Assembly: GCA_025642065.1 (NCBI GenBank)
Contig: JAODUP010000583.1
Coordinates: 1-64,000, forward strand
Direction of reading: 5' to 3'
DNA: 64,000 nucleotides
Source: Paralvinella palmiformis
Lineage: Eukaryota > Annelida > Polychaeta > Terebellida > Alvinellidae
How positions within the stretch are numbered: position 1 is the stretch's first letter; each line of letters starts with the position of its first letter. The notes beneath the pieces are model-generated. The model did no database searches and had not been told where the DNA came from. It worked only from the letters and a program-made list of their open reading frames with translations. A program made the position numbers and the translations under genes. This document shows, in pieces, positions 36,169 through 45,456 of this stretch.

Positions 36169-36200
36169 GATTGCAAGCCCCTCAAGAAAAAAAGGCAATC
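36169..36200 (-). terminator. Terminator between the two Tpr-like genes
   Basis: On the - strand, GATTGC and GCAATC arms enclose a ~20-base loop and are followed by eight T. It lies 35 bases after the stop of the upstream Tpr-like gene, so the two paralogues are probably separate transcripts. Confidence 0.5.
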
Positions 36201-36234
36201 CTTCACTGAATTATAAAAGATGAAAACCAATAAG

Positions 36235-37785
36235 CTACATGTTTGTATAGCTAATTGTTGCCATCAGTTGCACTCTTCCGAATTGTCCTAACGTATTTCC
36301 CACGATAAAAGGAGAATCCGTTCGAAAAGAAGATGCTGCTCCCTCAGGATTAGTACGCGTAAGAAGAATATTTCCCGAAGCCCAATCAAGTGTAAAAGTA
36401 GTATATTTCACAATGTGCCGCAATTCTAAACCGATTTTGAGTTGCAATATATCTGCACCCCCACTTTGATTATTAACATCGCTTATAACAATATTTCCTC
36501 GAGTATAAATAACACCTAAATAAGGCTGTACAGCTCCTACGTCAACCTTAACATACGAAGCCAATCCTACATCAAGCAACTTGTTTTTTAAATCTATATT
36601 GATATTGGAAATGAGCGAAGCCCCAAGCAAAGGAATCAATCCTTCATCACTATCATCTTCAAAAAGTCCAATCCTTAAACCAACCATATGCTGTTTCTCT
36701 TCCATAGGGTTAACTTGGTTTATTAGATTGCGAAAATAATAGCATGAAAAACTTGCTCCCGAACTAACACTTACATCGTTGTTAAAAAATGGAAGTTCAG
36801 CATCCTCATCTTTTCGTCCCCATTCTGACCAATCAAATATAAAGTCAGTATACACTTTCATATCAAGGATTTTGCTAGCATTACTGTTGTTAATCACTTC
36901 ATCAGTAAAATTACTATGCCTCCCAGAAAACACAACTCCTAAGTATGGAGAAAAATAAAGATTTTTCTTAATGGGAATTTTTGAACCGATAACTGCGGTT
37001 CCTCCATAAAATGGTATAAAAAGCTTCCCCTTATTGCCCTTTTCTAGAAAAAAATTATAACTTACTATACCAGAAAAAAACATATCTAGATAAGAAGATG
37101 GTTTAGCTTTGATAATTCCTTGTATACCATATGTGTTATTTGGATTGCTGGCCCATCTTTTTCCACTAAGCCAACTAATTACCACATCAATCCGATCATT
37201 TAGACGAAATCCTATCCCAATACCTTCACTTAGCTGTGGCGCTTGAATCAATTGCACCTTGCGATCACCAGGGACCACGTCGGCATCAATAATTGGTTTT
37301 TCTTTAGTATAAGAAAAATCCTTTTCCGAACTGGTAAGATCAAGATACACATAAGGCCCTAAACGTACTTCCGCCTCTATACCTTCCCATGAAATACTTA
37401 TTGGATGCTTAGGTTCATTCTCTGTTGTCCCAATCCCAGTTCTCTGATAAAAGATGCCAGATCTTCTCTTTCTATAAAAATCCTCATTTCCAATAACTAC
37501 TTCTACGTTTTTTACTCTTATCCACCCATAGTACTTTCCTTCTCCAAATTCTTCCGAGCTTTTCCCTCGCAAGGTCATAATAAATTCCAGTTTCGCTGAA
37601 TTCTCAAAATAAGGAACCACAACATGCGAGTCCTTCGCCTGCTGTCCTTCTTCAGGATTTAACCGATCGAGATGCCAGCCAAAACTAGCTGTAACTTCTG
37701 CTGTTACCTTCGTATCTAGTTTCAACTGTGCAAAAAGCATATAAGGAATATAAAATATAAAAAGTAAAAAAACTATTTTGCGCAT
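36235..37785 (-). CDS. Tpr/Msp-like outer-membrane protein, second paralogue
   Basis: This 516-residue protein has a signal peptide ending MLFA. It shares the plan of its neighbour: KVTAEVTASFGWHLD, GEGKYYGWIRVKNVEV, WEGIEAEVRLGPYVYLDLT, EGIGIGFRLNDRIDV, and LIPLLGASLISNI near the C-terminus. The loops between strands differ strongly in length and sequence, as expected for surface loops. It is predicted to be an outer-membrane beta-barrel. No clear ribosome site precedes the ATG, unlike the downstream paralogue. Assignment to the Tpr/Msp superfamily rests on motif resemblance. Confidence 0.72.
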   Translation of the reverse strand: MRKIVFLLFIFYIPYMLFAQLKLDTKVTAEVTASFGWHLDRLNPEEGQQAKDSHVVVPYFENSAKLEFIMTLRGKSSEEFGEGKYYGWIRVKNVEVVIGNEDFYRKRRSGIFYQRTGIGTTENEPKHPISISWEGIEAEVRLGPYVYLDLTSSEKDFSYTKEKPIIDADVVPGDRKVQLIQAPQLSEGIGIGFRLNDRIDVVISWLSGKRWASNPNNTYGIQGIIKAKPSSYLDMFFSGIVSYNFFLEKGNKGKLFIPFYGGTAVIGSKIPIKKNLYFSPYLGVVFSGRHSNFTDEVINNSNASKILDMKVYTDFIFDWSEWGRKDEDAELPFFNNDVSVSSGASFSCYYFRNLINQVNPMEEKQHMVGLRIGLFEDDSDEGLIPLLGASLISNINIDLKNKLLDVGLASYVKVDVGAVQPYLGVIYTRGNIVISDVNNQSGGADILQLKIGLELRHIVKYTTFTLDWASGNILLTRTNPEGAASSFRTDSPFIVGNTLGQFGRVQLMATISYTNM

Positions 37786-37863
37786 TTCATGTACTCATAT
37801 AATCAATTAAAGTAAGAGCATACAACATATATTCATAGTGCATTTTTCATAAAAGTCAAGTAA

Positions 37864-38937
37864 TTATCTATAATCTTTATTAAAAAAATCCACAATATCT
37901 TTCACTTCCTGTCCACTCCCTCTTTTCATCACTAATAATTTTCCATTCTTTAATACTACAATAGTATCACTTACACCAATCAATGCTACTGGTACCTCAC
38001 TATGGACCAACACCCGATCAGAATTTTTCGTATATACAGAAGTCGTATCCAACTTGTAAACATCCTTTTCTTTATCTGCAATTATACCTTCTTGTGCCAA
38101 TCTGAACAACTCATCCCAATTCCCCACGTCGCTCCATTGAAATGCCGCTTTAACAACAACTCCCCGCTTGCTTTTTTCCATTACAGCGTAATCAATCGAA
38201 ATTGCCTTTAAATTACGATAAAGTAATACAAGGTCTTCATCGAAGTTTCGTGTTTCTCTTATTTTACGAACCAGAGTGGCAAGATAAGGAATATGTTGCT
38301 CAAATTCACGGAGCATTACAGAAGCATAAAACACAAACATGCCACTATTCCAGAAATAATTCTTACTACCATAGTAATGGTCGGCTGTGCGTTGATCTGG
38401 TTTCTCCATAAACTCAGATATCTGCCAAACCCCTTGTGTCAGCAAAGCGCCCTTCTTGATATATCCATATCCAGTATCAGGACGGTGAGGAACTATTCCC
38501 ATGGTAACAAGAGCTCCAGTCCTAGAAAAACCATCTGCTTGTTCTACTGTTTCTATAAATAAATCGGTAGGATATATCAAATGATCGGAGGAGATTACCA
38601 ATATCGATGCTTCCTTATCCTCTCGCATGATATACGCAACAGCTAACGCAATTGCGGCAGCTGTATTCTTTGATTCAGGTTCTTCCAAGATAGTAATAGA
38701 CAGCAAGGGAACATCTTTAATTTGTTGCGTAAGCAATTCTGTATATCGCTTATGTGCAACTATTAGTATTGGTATGTGTTTGTACTTTCTTAACCTAGCA
38801 AGTGTAAGTTGTATGAGAGTTTTTCCCGTTCCCACATCACAAAATTGCTTTGGATGTCGCAAAGAAGAAAGAGGCCATAATCGTGTGCCAGATCCACCTG
38901 CAAGAACAACTATTCTATCTACCATGCTTTTTCGCAT
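37864..38937 (-). CDS. manC: Mannose-1-phosphate guanylyltransferase
   Basis: This nucleotidyltransferase makes GDP-mannose from mannose-1-phosphate and GTP for glycan synthesis. At 357 residues it is the short form, without the phosphomannose isomerase domain. The N-terminal signature is LAGGSGTRLWPLSSLRHPKQ. LEEPESKNTAAAIALA, FMEKPD and WSDVGNWDEL further match the family. The annotated start gives MRKSMVDR, and the second Met (VDRIVVLAGG) is also possible. It is divergent from trpE, with no ribosome site visible. Confidence 0.9.
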   Translation of the reverse strand: MRKSMVDRIVVLAGGSGTRLWPLSSLRHPKQFCDVGTGKTLIQLTLARLRKYKHIPILIVAHKRYTELLTQQIKDVPLLSITILEEPESKNTAAAIALAVAYIMREDKEASILVISSDHLIYPTDLFIETVEQADGFSRTGALVTMGIVPHRPDTGYGYIKKGALLTQGVWQISEFMEKPDQRTADHYYGSKNYFWNSGMFVFYASVMLREFEQHIPYLATLVRKIRETRNFDEDLVLLYRNLKAISIDYAVMEKSKRGVVVKAAFQWSDVGNWDELFRLAQEGIIADKEKDVYKLDTTSVYTKNSDRVLVHSEVPVALIGVSDTIVVLKNGKLLVMKRGSGQEVKDIVDFFNKDYR

Positions 38938-39004
38938 TGTAGCATAAATAGTGAGGAAAGTAAAGAACTTGACGAATCCCTTTTTAATCTATTACGCTTG
39001 TATA

Positions 39005-40411
39005 ATGCACTATGAAAAACATAAAATAGTTGTACGCCCCGCGGATAGGTTTACCCCTGTTGGACTTGCTAAAAAATTAAATGCTATAGCATTACTTGAA
39101 TCTTCTTCCCTTAACATGTACACCGGACGCTATTCCATTTTATTAATACAAGAAGCCTTTCGTGTGATAGCCGATACAAAAAGTGTATATATCCAATTTC
39201 CTGATGGGCGTACATCGTCATTTAAACAGTATACCGATATATTAGATGCTCTATTACAAACAGCTACACAGCATAAAGATTTACATACAGACTTTCCCCT
39301 TCCTGCAGGGGGGCTTGGTTATCTTTCATACGAGTATTGCCAATTCTGTAATACTATTCAGTTACGAAAAAAGAAAGCATCTTTACAACTTCCGATGGCA
39401 ATGTTTTTGTTTGGTCATATATTTGCTATTTTTGATCATTACTGTGAAAATATTTTTTATGTAGGCATTAACTATCAAGAGGCCAGTATAGACCTTTCCG
39501 CTGCTCTTATTACCTTAGAAAACAAAATCAACGATATGGACTTTACTTACTTGCAACATGCACCACATTACGACATTTCTTCAGATAGCTCGAGTTTACC
39601 ACAACATGATCACTTTTACAAAAATGCAATCTCTCATATTCATCAATACATTGAAGACGGTGAAATATATCAATGTGTTATGTCCCGCAGACTCAAAGTT
39701 CAAAATAAACGTCCTGCTTTTGAAAATTATCGTCAATTGCGTCGACTCAATCCTGCTCCCTATCTCTTCTACTTTGATTTTGGTACCTTTCAGTTAATGG
39801 GATCATCTCCCGAAGTTCATGTCAAAGTAAAAGATAAGAAAGCGATTATGCATCCTATTGCTGGCACGCGACGGCGTGGGCACAACGCCCAAGAGGATCG
39901 CCATCTTGCAAAGGAACTACAAAATGACGCAAAAGAACGTGCTGAACATCTCATGCTGGTTGATCTTGCTCGCAATGATCTGGGGAAAATAGCAGTGCCA
40001 GATACAATACAAGTAGAAAGTTTTATGCAAGTAGAATACTTTGCTACCGTTATGCACATGGTATCTCGACTGCAGGCAATCGTTAGAGATGGATTAAGTT
40101 CAGCAGACGTTCTTCGGGCTACCTTTCCTTCAGGAACAGTATCAGGAGCTCCCAAAATAAGATCTATGGAAATAATCGATCAATTAGAAGAAGAACAACG
40201 AGAATTTTATGCGGGGGTTACTGGTTATTTTGATGCACATGGTAATTGTGATACTTGCATTACCATCAGAAGTGCAGTTCAAAAAGAAGATCATATATAT
40301 ATACAGGCAGGAGCAGGCATTGTATATGATTCACATCCAGACCGTGAATTGGATGAAACAAAAGAAAAACTATTTGCATTTATGAACATGTTAGGCGTCC
40401 AAGAACTATGA
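39005..40411 (+). CDS. trpE: Anthranilate synthase component I
   Basis: This enzyme converts chorismate to anthranilate using ammonia from the TrpG domain. I choose the ATG at 39005 (MHYEKHKIVVRPADRF), giving 468 residues. A GTG 18 codons upstream is in frame. Chorismate-site motifs are MGSSPEVHVK, PIAGTRRRG, LMLVDLARNDLGKI and PSGTVSGAPKIRSME. The first gene of a five-gene operon, it overlaps trpGD by 4 bases. There is no leader peptide or attenuator in the short upstream region. The ATG overlaps a TATAATG string and has no Shine-Dalgarno site. Confidence 0.93.
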   Translation: MHYEKHKIVVRPADRFTPVGLAKKLNAIALLESSSLNMYTGRYSILLIQEAFRVIADTKSVYIQFPDGRTSSFKQYTDILDALLQTATQHKDLHTDFPLPAGGLGYLSYEYCQFCNTIQLRKKKASLQLPMAMFLFGHIFAIFDHYCENIFYVGINYQEASIDLSAALITLENKINDMDFTYLQHAPHYDISSDSSSLPQHDHFYKNAISHIHQYIEDGEIYQCVMSRRLKVQNKRPAFENYRQLRRLNPAPYLFYFDFGTFQLMGSSPEVHVKVKDKKAIMHPIAGTRRRGHNAQEDRHLAKELQNDAKERAEHLMLVDLARNDLGKIAVPDTIQVESFMQVEYFATVMHMVSRLQAIVRDGLSSADVLRATFPSGTVSGAPKIRSMEIIDQLEEEQREFYAGVTGYFDAHGNCDTCITIRSAVQKEDHIYIQAGAGIVYDSHPDRELDETKEKLFAFMNMLGVQEL

Positions 40412-42027
40412 TCCTTGTTATAGATAATTTTGATTCTTTTACATACAATGTTGTACAAGTTATCATGAAATTATCACAAGAAGAAGTAAAAGTTGTACAA
40501 AATGATTCTATTAAAGTTTCCGATATCAATACTTTACGTCCATCTCATATTATTCTTTCTTCTGGCCCCGGGAGACCCGAACACACTGGCATCTGCAAAA
40601 GTATTGTACTACAATATGCGGGGCAAACACCTATTCTAGGTGTTTGCTTGGGACATCAAGTTATTGGATACGCATTTGGCGCACGCATCGTAAAAGCAGA
40701 AAAAATAGTGCATGGAAAAACAGAATCTATTCATCATGATGGCAAAGGCTTGTTTCGCTCTCTTCCGAAAACGTTTCAAGCTACTAGATATCATTCGCTT
40801 ATTATCAAAAATGACTCGCTTCCCAATGAGTTCGAAATAAGTGCCTTTACCGAACAAAAAGAAATTATGGGAATCCGACATAAAAAGTATATACTGGAAG
40901 GCGTGCAATTTCATCCTGAATCAATTGCAAGTGAATTTGGCACACAAATACTGCGGCAGTTTCTCAGTTATCGTCGTCACGGATACTCATTTCCGTTGCT
41001 TCTTAATCAATTTATGACAGGGGAAAAAGCAAATACCAGTCATTTAAAACTTTTTATGCAGGAACTAATGGAGGGTACTCTTTCTCCAATACAAATTTCC
41101 GCAATTATAAGCGGTATTGGTATTTATCCTTCCGTCGATGTTCTTATCACCATGGCATCGGTACTGCGTGAACAAGCGGTTGCTTTTCAATGGCATAATC
41201 CTCTTATCGATACTTGCGGAACCGGTGGAGATGGATTAAGCACATATAATATTTCTTCATTAACCGCACTCATGAGCGCCTGTTGTGGGCAGTCTGTAGC
41301 AAAACATGGAAACCGGGCAGTAAGTTCTCAATCAGGGAGTGCAGACCTCTATCAAAGTCTTGGTATTGCCATAAATCTTTCTCCTGAAAAAGCCCGGATA
41401 TTACTCAAACAAACAAATTTTACATTTTTATTTGCACCGCGCTACCATACTGGCATGCGACATGTTGCTTCTGTTCGAAAAACATTTGCAGTAAAGACAA
41501 TTTTCAATTTATTAGGCCCCCTTGCTAATCCCACTGCCATTACTGGACATCTTTTAGGAGTTTTTGATAAGAAACTACTTATTCCTATGGCTCAGGCTTC
41601 TCAGAAATTAGGTGTACAACGTGTACTTGCAGTACACGGAGGAGGTATGGATGAGATCTCAATAAGCACCCCTACAGAAGTTGTATATATTGATGAACAT
41701 GCAAAGTTCACTCAATTTACTATTGATCCTCGAGAATACGAGATGCCCTTGTATCCGATAGAAGCAATACAAGAAACAGATCCCAAACAAAATGTTTTAT
41801 ATGCAAGAAAATTCATACAGGGAAACGCCCCCGACGCACTTCGTGACATCGTACTGCTCAACACTGCAGCTGCTTTGTTTGTTGCGGGAAAATATGACAC
41901 TATTAAAGAAGGACTTTCATATGTAAAATCTTGTTATGAAAATGGTATATTACAAACACATTTTGAAAAAATCCTTCGCACAAGCCAACAACTAGCACGT
42001 GAGGATGATGACATACAACAAACATGA
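40408..42027 (+). CDS. trpGD: Anthranilate synthase component II / anthranilate phosphoribosyltransferase fusion
   Basis: This is a 539-residue fusion. The N-terminal glutamine amidotransferase (1-190) has GVCLGHQVIG, with the nucleophile cysteine, and the His/Glu pair in FHPESIASEFG. The C-terminal part (about 200-535) is TrpD, with DTCGTGGDGLSTYNISS and KHGNRAVSSQSGSAD at the phosphoribosyl site. The same fusion order is known in enterobacteria. It overlaps trpE by 4 bases and trpCF by about 20-29. Confidence 0.94.
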   Translation: MILVIDNFDSFTYNVVQVIMKLSQEEVKVVQNDSIKVSDINTLRPSHIILSSGPGRPEHTGICKSIVLQYAGQTPILGVCLGHQVIGYAFGARIVKAEKIVHGKTESIHHDGKGLFRSLPKTFQATRYHSLIIKNDSLPNEFEISAFTEQKEIMGIRHKKYILEGVQFHPESIASEFGTQILRQFLSYRRHGYSFPLLLNQFMTGEKANTSHLKLFMQELMEGTLSPIQISAIISGIGIYPSVDVLITMASVLREQAVAFQWHNPLIDTCGTGGDGLSTYNISSLTALMSACCGQSVAKHGNRAVSSQSGSADLYQSLGIAINLSPEKARILLKQTNFTFLFAPRYHTGMRHVASVRKTFAVKTIFNLLGPLANPTAITGHLLGVFDKKLLIPMAQASQKLGVQRVLAVHGGGMDEISISTPTEVVYIDEHAKFTQFTIDPREYEMPLYPIEAIQETDPKQNVLYARKFIQGNAPDALRDIVLLNTAAALFVAGKYDTIKEGLSYVKSCYENGILQTHFEKILRTSQQLAREDDDIQQT

Positions 42028-43474
42028 CATCCTTCATGAGATCATTGCTCAGAAAAGAAGCCGAACTATCTCTACTACTCATCTTCCGTTGTCAAGAACC
42101 ACTCCTTTAGCCCCCTTTATTCCACAGGGCGGCATTATCTGTGAAATAAAAAGACATAGTCCTTCACGAGGAACTATCAAAGAAGATCTTCATCCTGTTC
42201 AACAAGCAAATTACTACCACACACAAGGAGCTGCCGCTATCTCAGTACTTACTGAGCCTCACTACTTTCATGGAAGTCTCGATGATCTTGTACAAGTAAA
42301 GAAAGCTCTCCCCCATTGTGCCATACTACGTAAAGATTTTTTGCTTACAAAAGAAGATATAGATATATCATGGCGAGCTGGCGCAGATGCTGTTCTTTTA
42401 ATTGCTTCCATCCTCAACAAAGACGAACTTAGTACTCTTAGTCAGTATGCAGATACATTAGGATTGGCTGTACTGACGGAAGCACACACCTTAGAGGATA
42501 TTAAAAAATGTCGAGATCTTCAACCTACATACATGGGAATAAATGCGCGCAACTTACATAATTTCAAAATTGATTTATTGACACCATTAGCATTAAGAAA
42601 ACAAATCGACTGGCAAGCCATAACCGTATTCGAATCAGGCATTACCAGTTATTCTGAAGCATTGCTTGCGTATCATGGTAATTTTGATGCACTTCTAATC
42701 GGAGAAGCTGCGGTAAAACACCCGCAACGTATCGCACGTATCCATACTGTATTTTCCACCAAAAGAAAAAAACGTGTATTTTGGAATTCTATTGCTCAAT
42801 CCATCATACCACAGCAAAATAATCATACAACACCTCGTCCCTTAATAAAAGTATGTGGCATTACAAATGAGCAAGATGCATGGGTTTCGGTGGAGGCAGG
42901 AGCCGATCTTATCGGTTTCGTGTTTGCGCCTTCAAAAAGAAGAGCAAATGAAACATTATTGTATAATTTAAAAGAAATTCCAGCACTTAAAGTTGCAATA
43001 GTTGATTCATGCGTAAATGATAATAGCATATCACCACAAGTGGATGCACTATGGAAAGAAAATATAATAGATGCTATTCAGTTTCATGGTAATGATACTC
43101 CTCTATGTTACGACAATTTTTATCCTTTTTATCGAGCATATAATATTGCAACAAGAGATGATATTACCGCTATAAAAGATTTTTATTGCCCGCGTATCCT
43201 TATAGATGCATATGTCAAAGGAGAAAAAGGAGGAACGGGCAAACAGATAGATCCGCAACTAGTAAAAGAAATGCGTCAACATTTTCCCCTGTGGTTGGCT
43301 GGAGGAATCACTCCTGATAACATACAGAAAATATTAAGCAATTTTCATCCCGAGCTTATTGATATTTCTAGCGGATTGGAAAAAAGTCCAGGCAAAAAAG
43401 ATCATAAAAAGATAAAACAATTTTTCAATCTTGTTACCAATATCTGTGGCAAAAAGGAACGTTCTCTTGTCTGA
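42005..43474 (+). CDS. trpCF: Indole-3-glycerol-phosphate synthase / phosphoribosylanthranilate isomerase fusion
   Basis: This protein carries out two consecutive steps of tryptophan synthesis. Residues ~1-255 are TrpC (EIKRHSPSRGTIKED, LRKDFLL, MGINARNLHNF, FESGITS). Residues ~278-485 are TrpF (IKVCGITNEQDAW, FVFAPSKRR, IQFHGND, WLAGGITPDNI). I choose the ATG at 42005. ATG 42008 and GTG 41999 are alternatives. The start lies inside the trpGD 3' end, and there is no separate ribosome site. Confidence 0.92.
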   Translation: MMTYNKHDILHEIIAQKRSRTISTTHLPLSRTTPLAPFIPQGGIICEIKRHSPSRGTIKEDLHPVQQANYYHTQGAAAISVLTEPHYFHGSLDDLVQVKKALPHCAILRKDFLLTKEDIDISWRAGADAVLLIASILNKDELSTLSQYADTLGLAVLTEAHTLEDIKKCRDLQPTYMGINARNLHNFKIDLLTPLALRKQIDWQAITVFESGITSYSEALLAYHGNFDALLIGEAAVKHPQRIARIHTVFSTKRKKRVFWNSIAQSIIPQQNNHTTPRPLIKVCGITNEQDAWVSVEAGADLIGFVFAPSKRRANETLLYNLKEIPALKVAIVDSCVNDNSISPQVDALWKENIIDAIQFHGNDTPLCYDNFYPFYRAYNIATRDDITAIKDFYCPRILIDAYVKGEKGGTGKQIDPQLVKEMRQHFPLWLAGGITPDNIQKILSNFHPELIDISSGLEKSPGKKDHKKIKQFFNLVTNICGKKERSLV

Positions 43475-44681
43475 ACAAGGTTATTTTTCCGGATTAGGTG
43501 GAAAATACGTACCTGAGGTGTTACAAGCTCCTCTTATAGAACTTGAAGAAGCATTTACCCAAGCACTACAAGATGCTACTTTTTGGCAGGAATTTCATTA
43601 CCATGCCGATACCTTTATAGGACGTCCTACCCCTTTGTTGTTTGCTCAACAAAGTACAGAGGTACTGGGCGGTGCTAAAATATATATCAAATTAGAGGGG
43701 TTGGCAAATACTGGTGCGCATAAAATTAACAATGTTCTTGGACAATGTTTGCTGGCAAAACGAATGGGAAAAAAAAGAATTATTGCAGAAACTGGTGCGG
43801 GACAGCATGGAGCTGCAACCGCTGCTTGTTGCGCAAAGTTAGGATTAGAGTGTCATATATATATGGGAGCCATAGATGTACAACGACAACGCCCCAATGT
43901 ACACTACATGCAATTGTACAACGCACATGTTATCCCAGTATATAGCGGCACACAAACACTAAAAGACGCCATCAATGAAGCATTGCGCGATTGGACTGAT
44001 AGCTTTTCTTCTACTCACTATCTTATAGGATCTGTGCTTGGCCCTGTGCCATATCCTGATATGGTACGGGAATTTCAATCGATAATAGGCAAAGAAACAA
44101 AACAACAACTGGAAAAAACGAATGAACATCCCGATGTAATGATAGCTTCAGTGGGAGGTGGTTCTAATGCAATAGGATTTTTTTCTGCTTTCTTGAATGA
44201 TACATCGACACGCCTTATTGGAGTCGAGGCAGGAGGAGATGGGAACTATCATGCCTCTCGCATTACAGGTGGAGCTCACATTGGTATTGTACATGGATAT
44301 AAATCCTTGTTTCTCATGAATCAAGACGGACAATTGCTACCTACCCACTCAATCGCAGCTGGATTAGATTACCCAGGCATAGGACCTCAATTAGCTGCAC
44401 TTGGAAAAGAAGGAAGAATTGAATTCATGCGCACTCAAGATCATGAGGCATGGGAGGCTGTGTTGTTCTTTGCCCAACACGAAGGCCTTTTGTTTGCATT
44501 GGAATCAGCACATGCAGGCTATCAAGCTATACGTATAGCAAAAGAATTATCTTCACAAAATATACTTGTCATCCACATGTCGGGAAGAGGTGAAAAAGAT
44601 ATGTTTATCAGCGCAGCAATGCATGATCGATCTGCATGGGTTGCCTTCCTAAAGGAAGAATTAGATAGATTATCGACATGA
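43467..44681 (+). CDS. trpB: Tryptophan synthase beta chain
   Basis: This PLP enzyme joins indole and serine to make tryptophan. The PLP lysine is in TGAHKINNVLGQ, with AETGAGQHGAATA and the phosphate loop SVGGGSNAIG. I place the start at TTG 43467 because AAGGA lies 8 bases upstream and it gives the usual short N-terminus (SEQGYFSGLGGKYVPE). A longer frame opens at TTG 43431. The gene overlaps the end of trpCF by 8 bases and trpA by 4. Confidence 0.94.
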   Translation: MSEQGYFSGLGGKYVPEVLQAPLIELEEAFTQALQDATFWQEFHYHADTFIGRPTPLLFAQQSTEVLGGAKIYIKLEGLANTGAHKINNVLGQCLLAKRMGKKRIIAETGAGQHGAATAACCAKLGLECHIYMGAIDVQRQRPNVHYMQLYNAHVIPVYSGTQTLKDAINEALRDWTDSFSSTHYLIGSVLGPVPYPDMVREFQSIIGKETKQQLEKTNEHPDVMIASVGGGSNAIGFFSAFLNDTSTRLIGVEAGGDGNYHASRITGGAHIGIVHGYKSLFLMNQDGQLLPTHSIAAGLDYPGIGPQLAALGKEGRIEFMRTQDHEAWEAVLFFAQHEGLLFALESAHAGYQAIRIAKELSSQNILVIHMSGRGEKDMFISAAMHDRSAWVAFLKEELDRLST

Positions 44682-45424
44682 AAAACATACAGCACACACC
44701 AGTTCGAATTCTTGCCCATCTTGTTGCAGGATATCCCGATGAAGAAACATCCTTCCGAATAGCACAGGCACTAGCATCTACAAACATTTGGGCCTTGGAA
44801 TTGCAATTCCCTTTTTCTGATCCATCCGCAGATGGTCCCCTTATTCAAACAGCTTGTGCACAAGTACTTCAACAAAAATTCACACTAAAAAAAGGCTTTT
44901 CTCTTGCCGATCGCATAATTCGCACCACAAACATTCCTCTCTTTATTATGAGCTATGCAAATCTTGCTGTATGCTATGGAATAGATAAGTTTATTCAGCA
45001 TGCACAATCGATAGGAGTGCATGGTCTTATTATTCCCGACCTCGTACCTGATACGGATGAAGGTGTTATTGCATCATGTCAGCAACATAATATGTACTTT
45101 GTACCCGTTACATTTGCAGGAATGTCTGTAAAGCGTCAATCTCTTTACACAGACTTTCCGTACATATATGTATCTCTACGCACAGGTATTACTGGAACAC
45201 GAATCACGCAAATCACTAAGCACCTTATACATTTTTTAACACAGATAAAGAAAAAAAACACTCATATCATTGGTGGATTTGGTATTACCAATGCCAAACA
45301 AGTTAAGCAAATAGCACCATTTGTAGATTCGATCGCAATTGGCTCCGCTTTACTACATACATTACAATCTTCAAATTTCAATCTTTCAACTCTCACTGCC
45401 TTCATCCAAAACCTCTACTCTTGA
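44678..45424 (+). CDS. trpA: Tryptophan synthase alpha chain
   Basis: This TIM-barrel subunit cleaves indole-3-glycerol phosphate and passes indole to TrpB. Catalytic Glu is in LELQFPFSDPSADGP, which also holds the catalytic Asp. IPDLVPDTDEG and the phosphate loop GGFGITNAKQV follow. At 248 residues it is slightly shorter than the usual ~265. ATGA overlap with trpB implies translational coupling. It is the last trp gene. A TTGACA string lies at its end, upstream of the aminotransferase. Confidence 0.93.
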   Translation: MKNIQHTPVRILAHLVAGYPDEETSFRIAQALASTNIWALELQFPFSDPSADGPLIQTACAQVLQQKFTLKKGFSLADRIIRTTNIPLFIMSYANLAVCYGIDKFIQHAQSIGVHGLIIPDLVPDTDEGVIASCQQHNMYFVPVTFAGMSVKRQSLYTDFPYIYVSLRTGITGTRITQITKHLIHFLTQIKKKNTHIIGGFGITNAKQVKQIAPFVDSIAIGSALLHTLQSSNFNLSTLTAFIQNLYS

Positions 45425-45456
45425 CAGGAAATTATGTTTAGTATAGTCTGTTTTCG

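Noticed and set aside
38940..39004. Tryptophan attenuator or leader peptide before trpE
   Set aside because: The space is under 70 bases, with no Trp-codon cluster and no hairpin pair.
39001..39006. TATAAT as the -10 box of trpE
   Set aside because: It overlaps the chosen start codon (TATAATG), so it could only serve a start further downstream.
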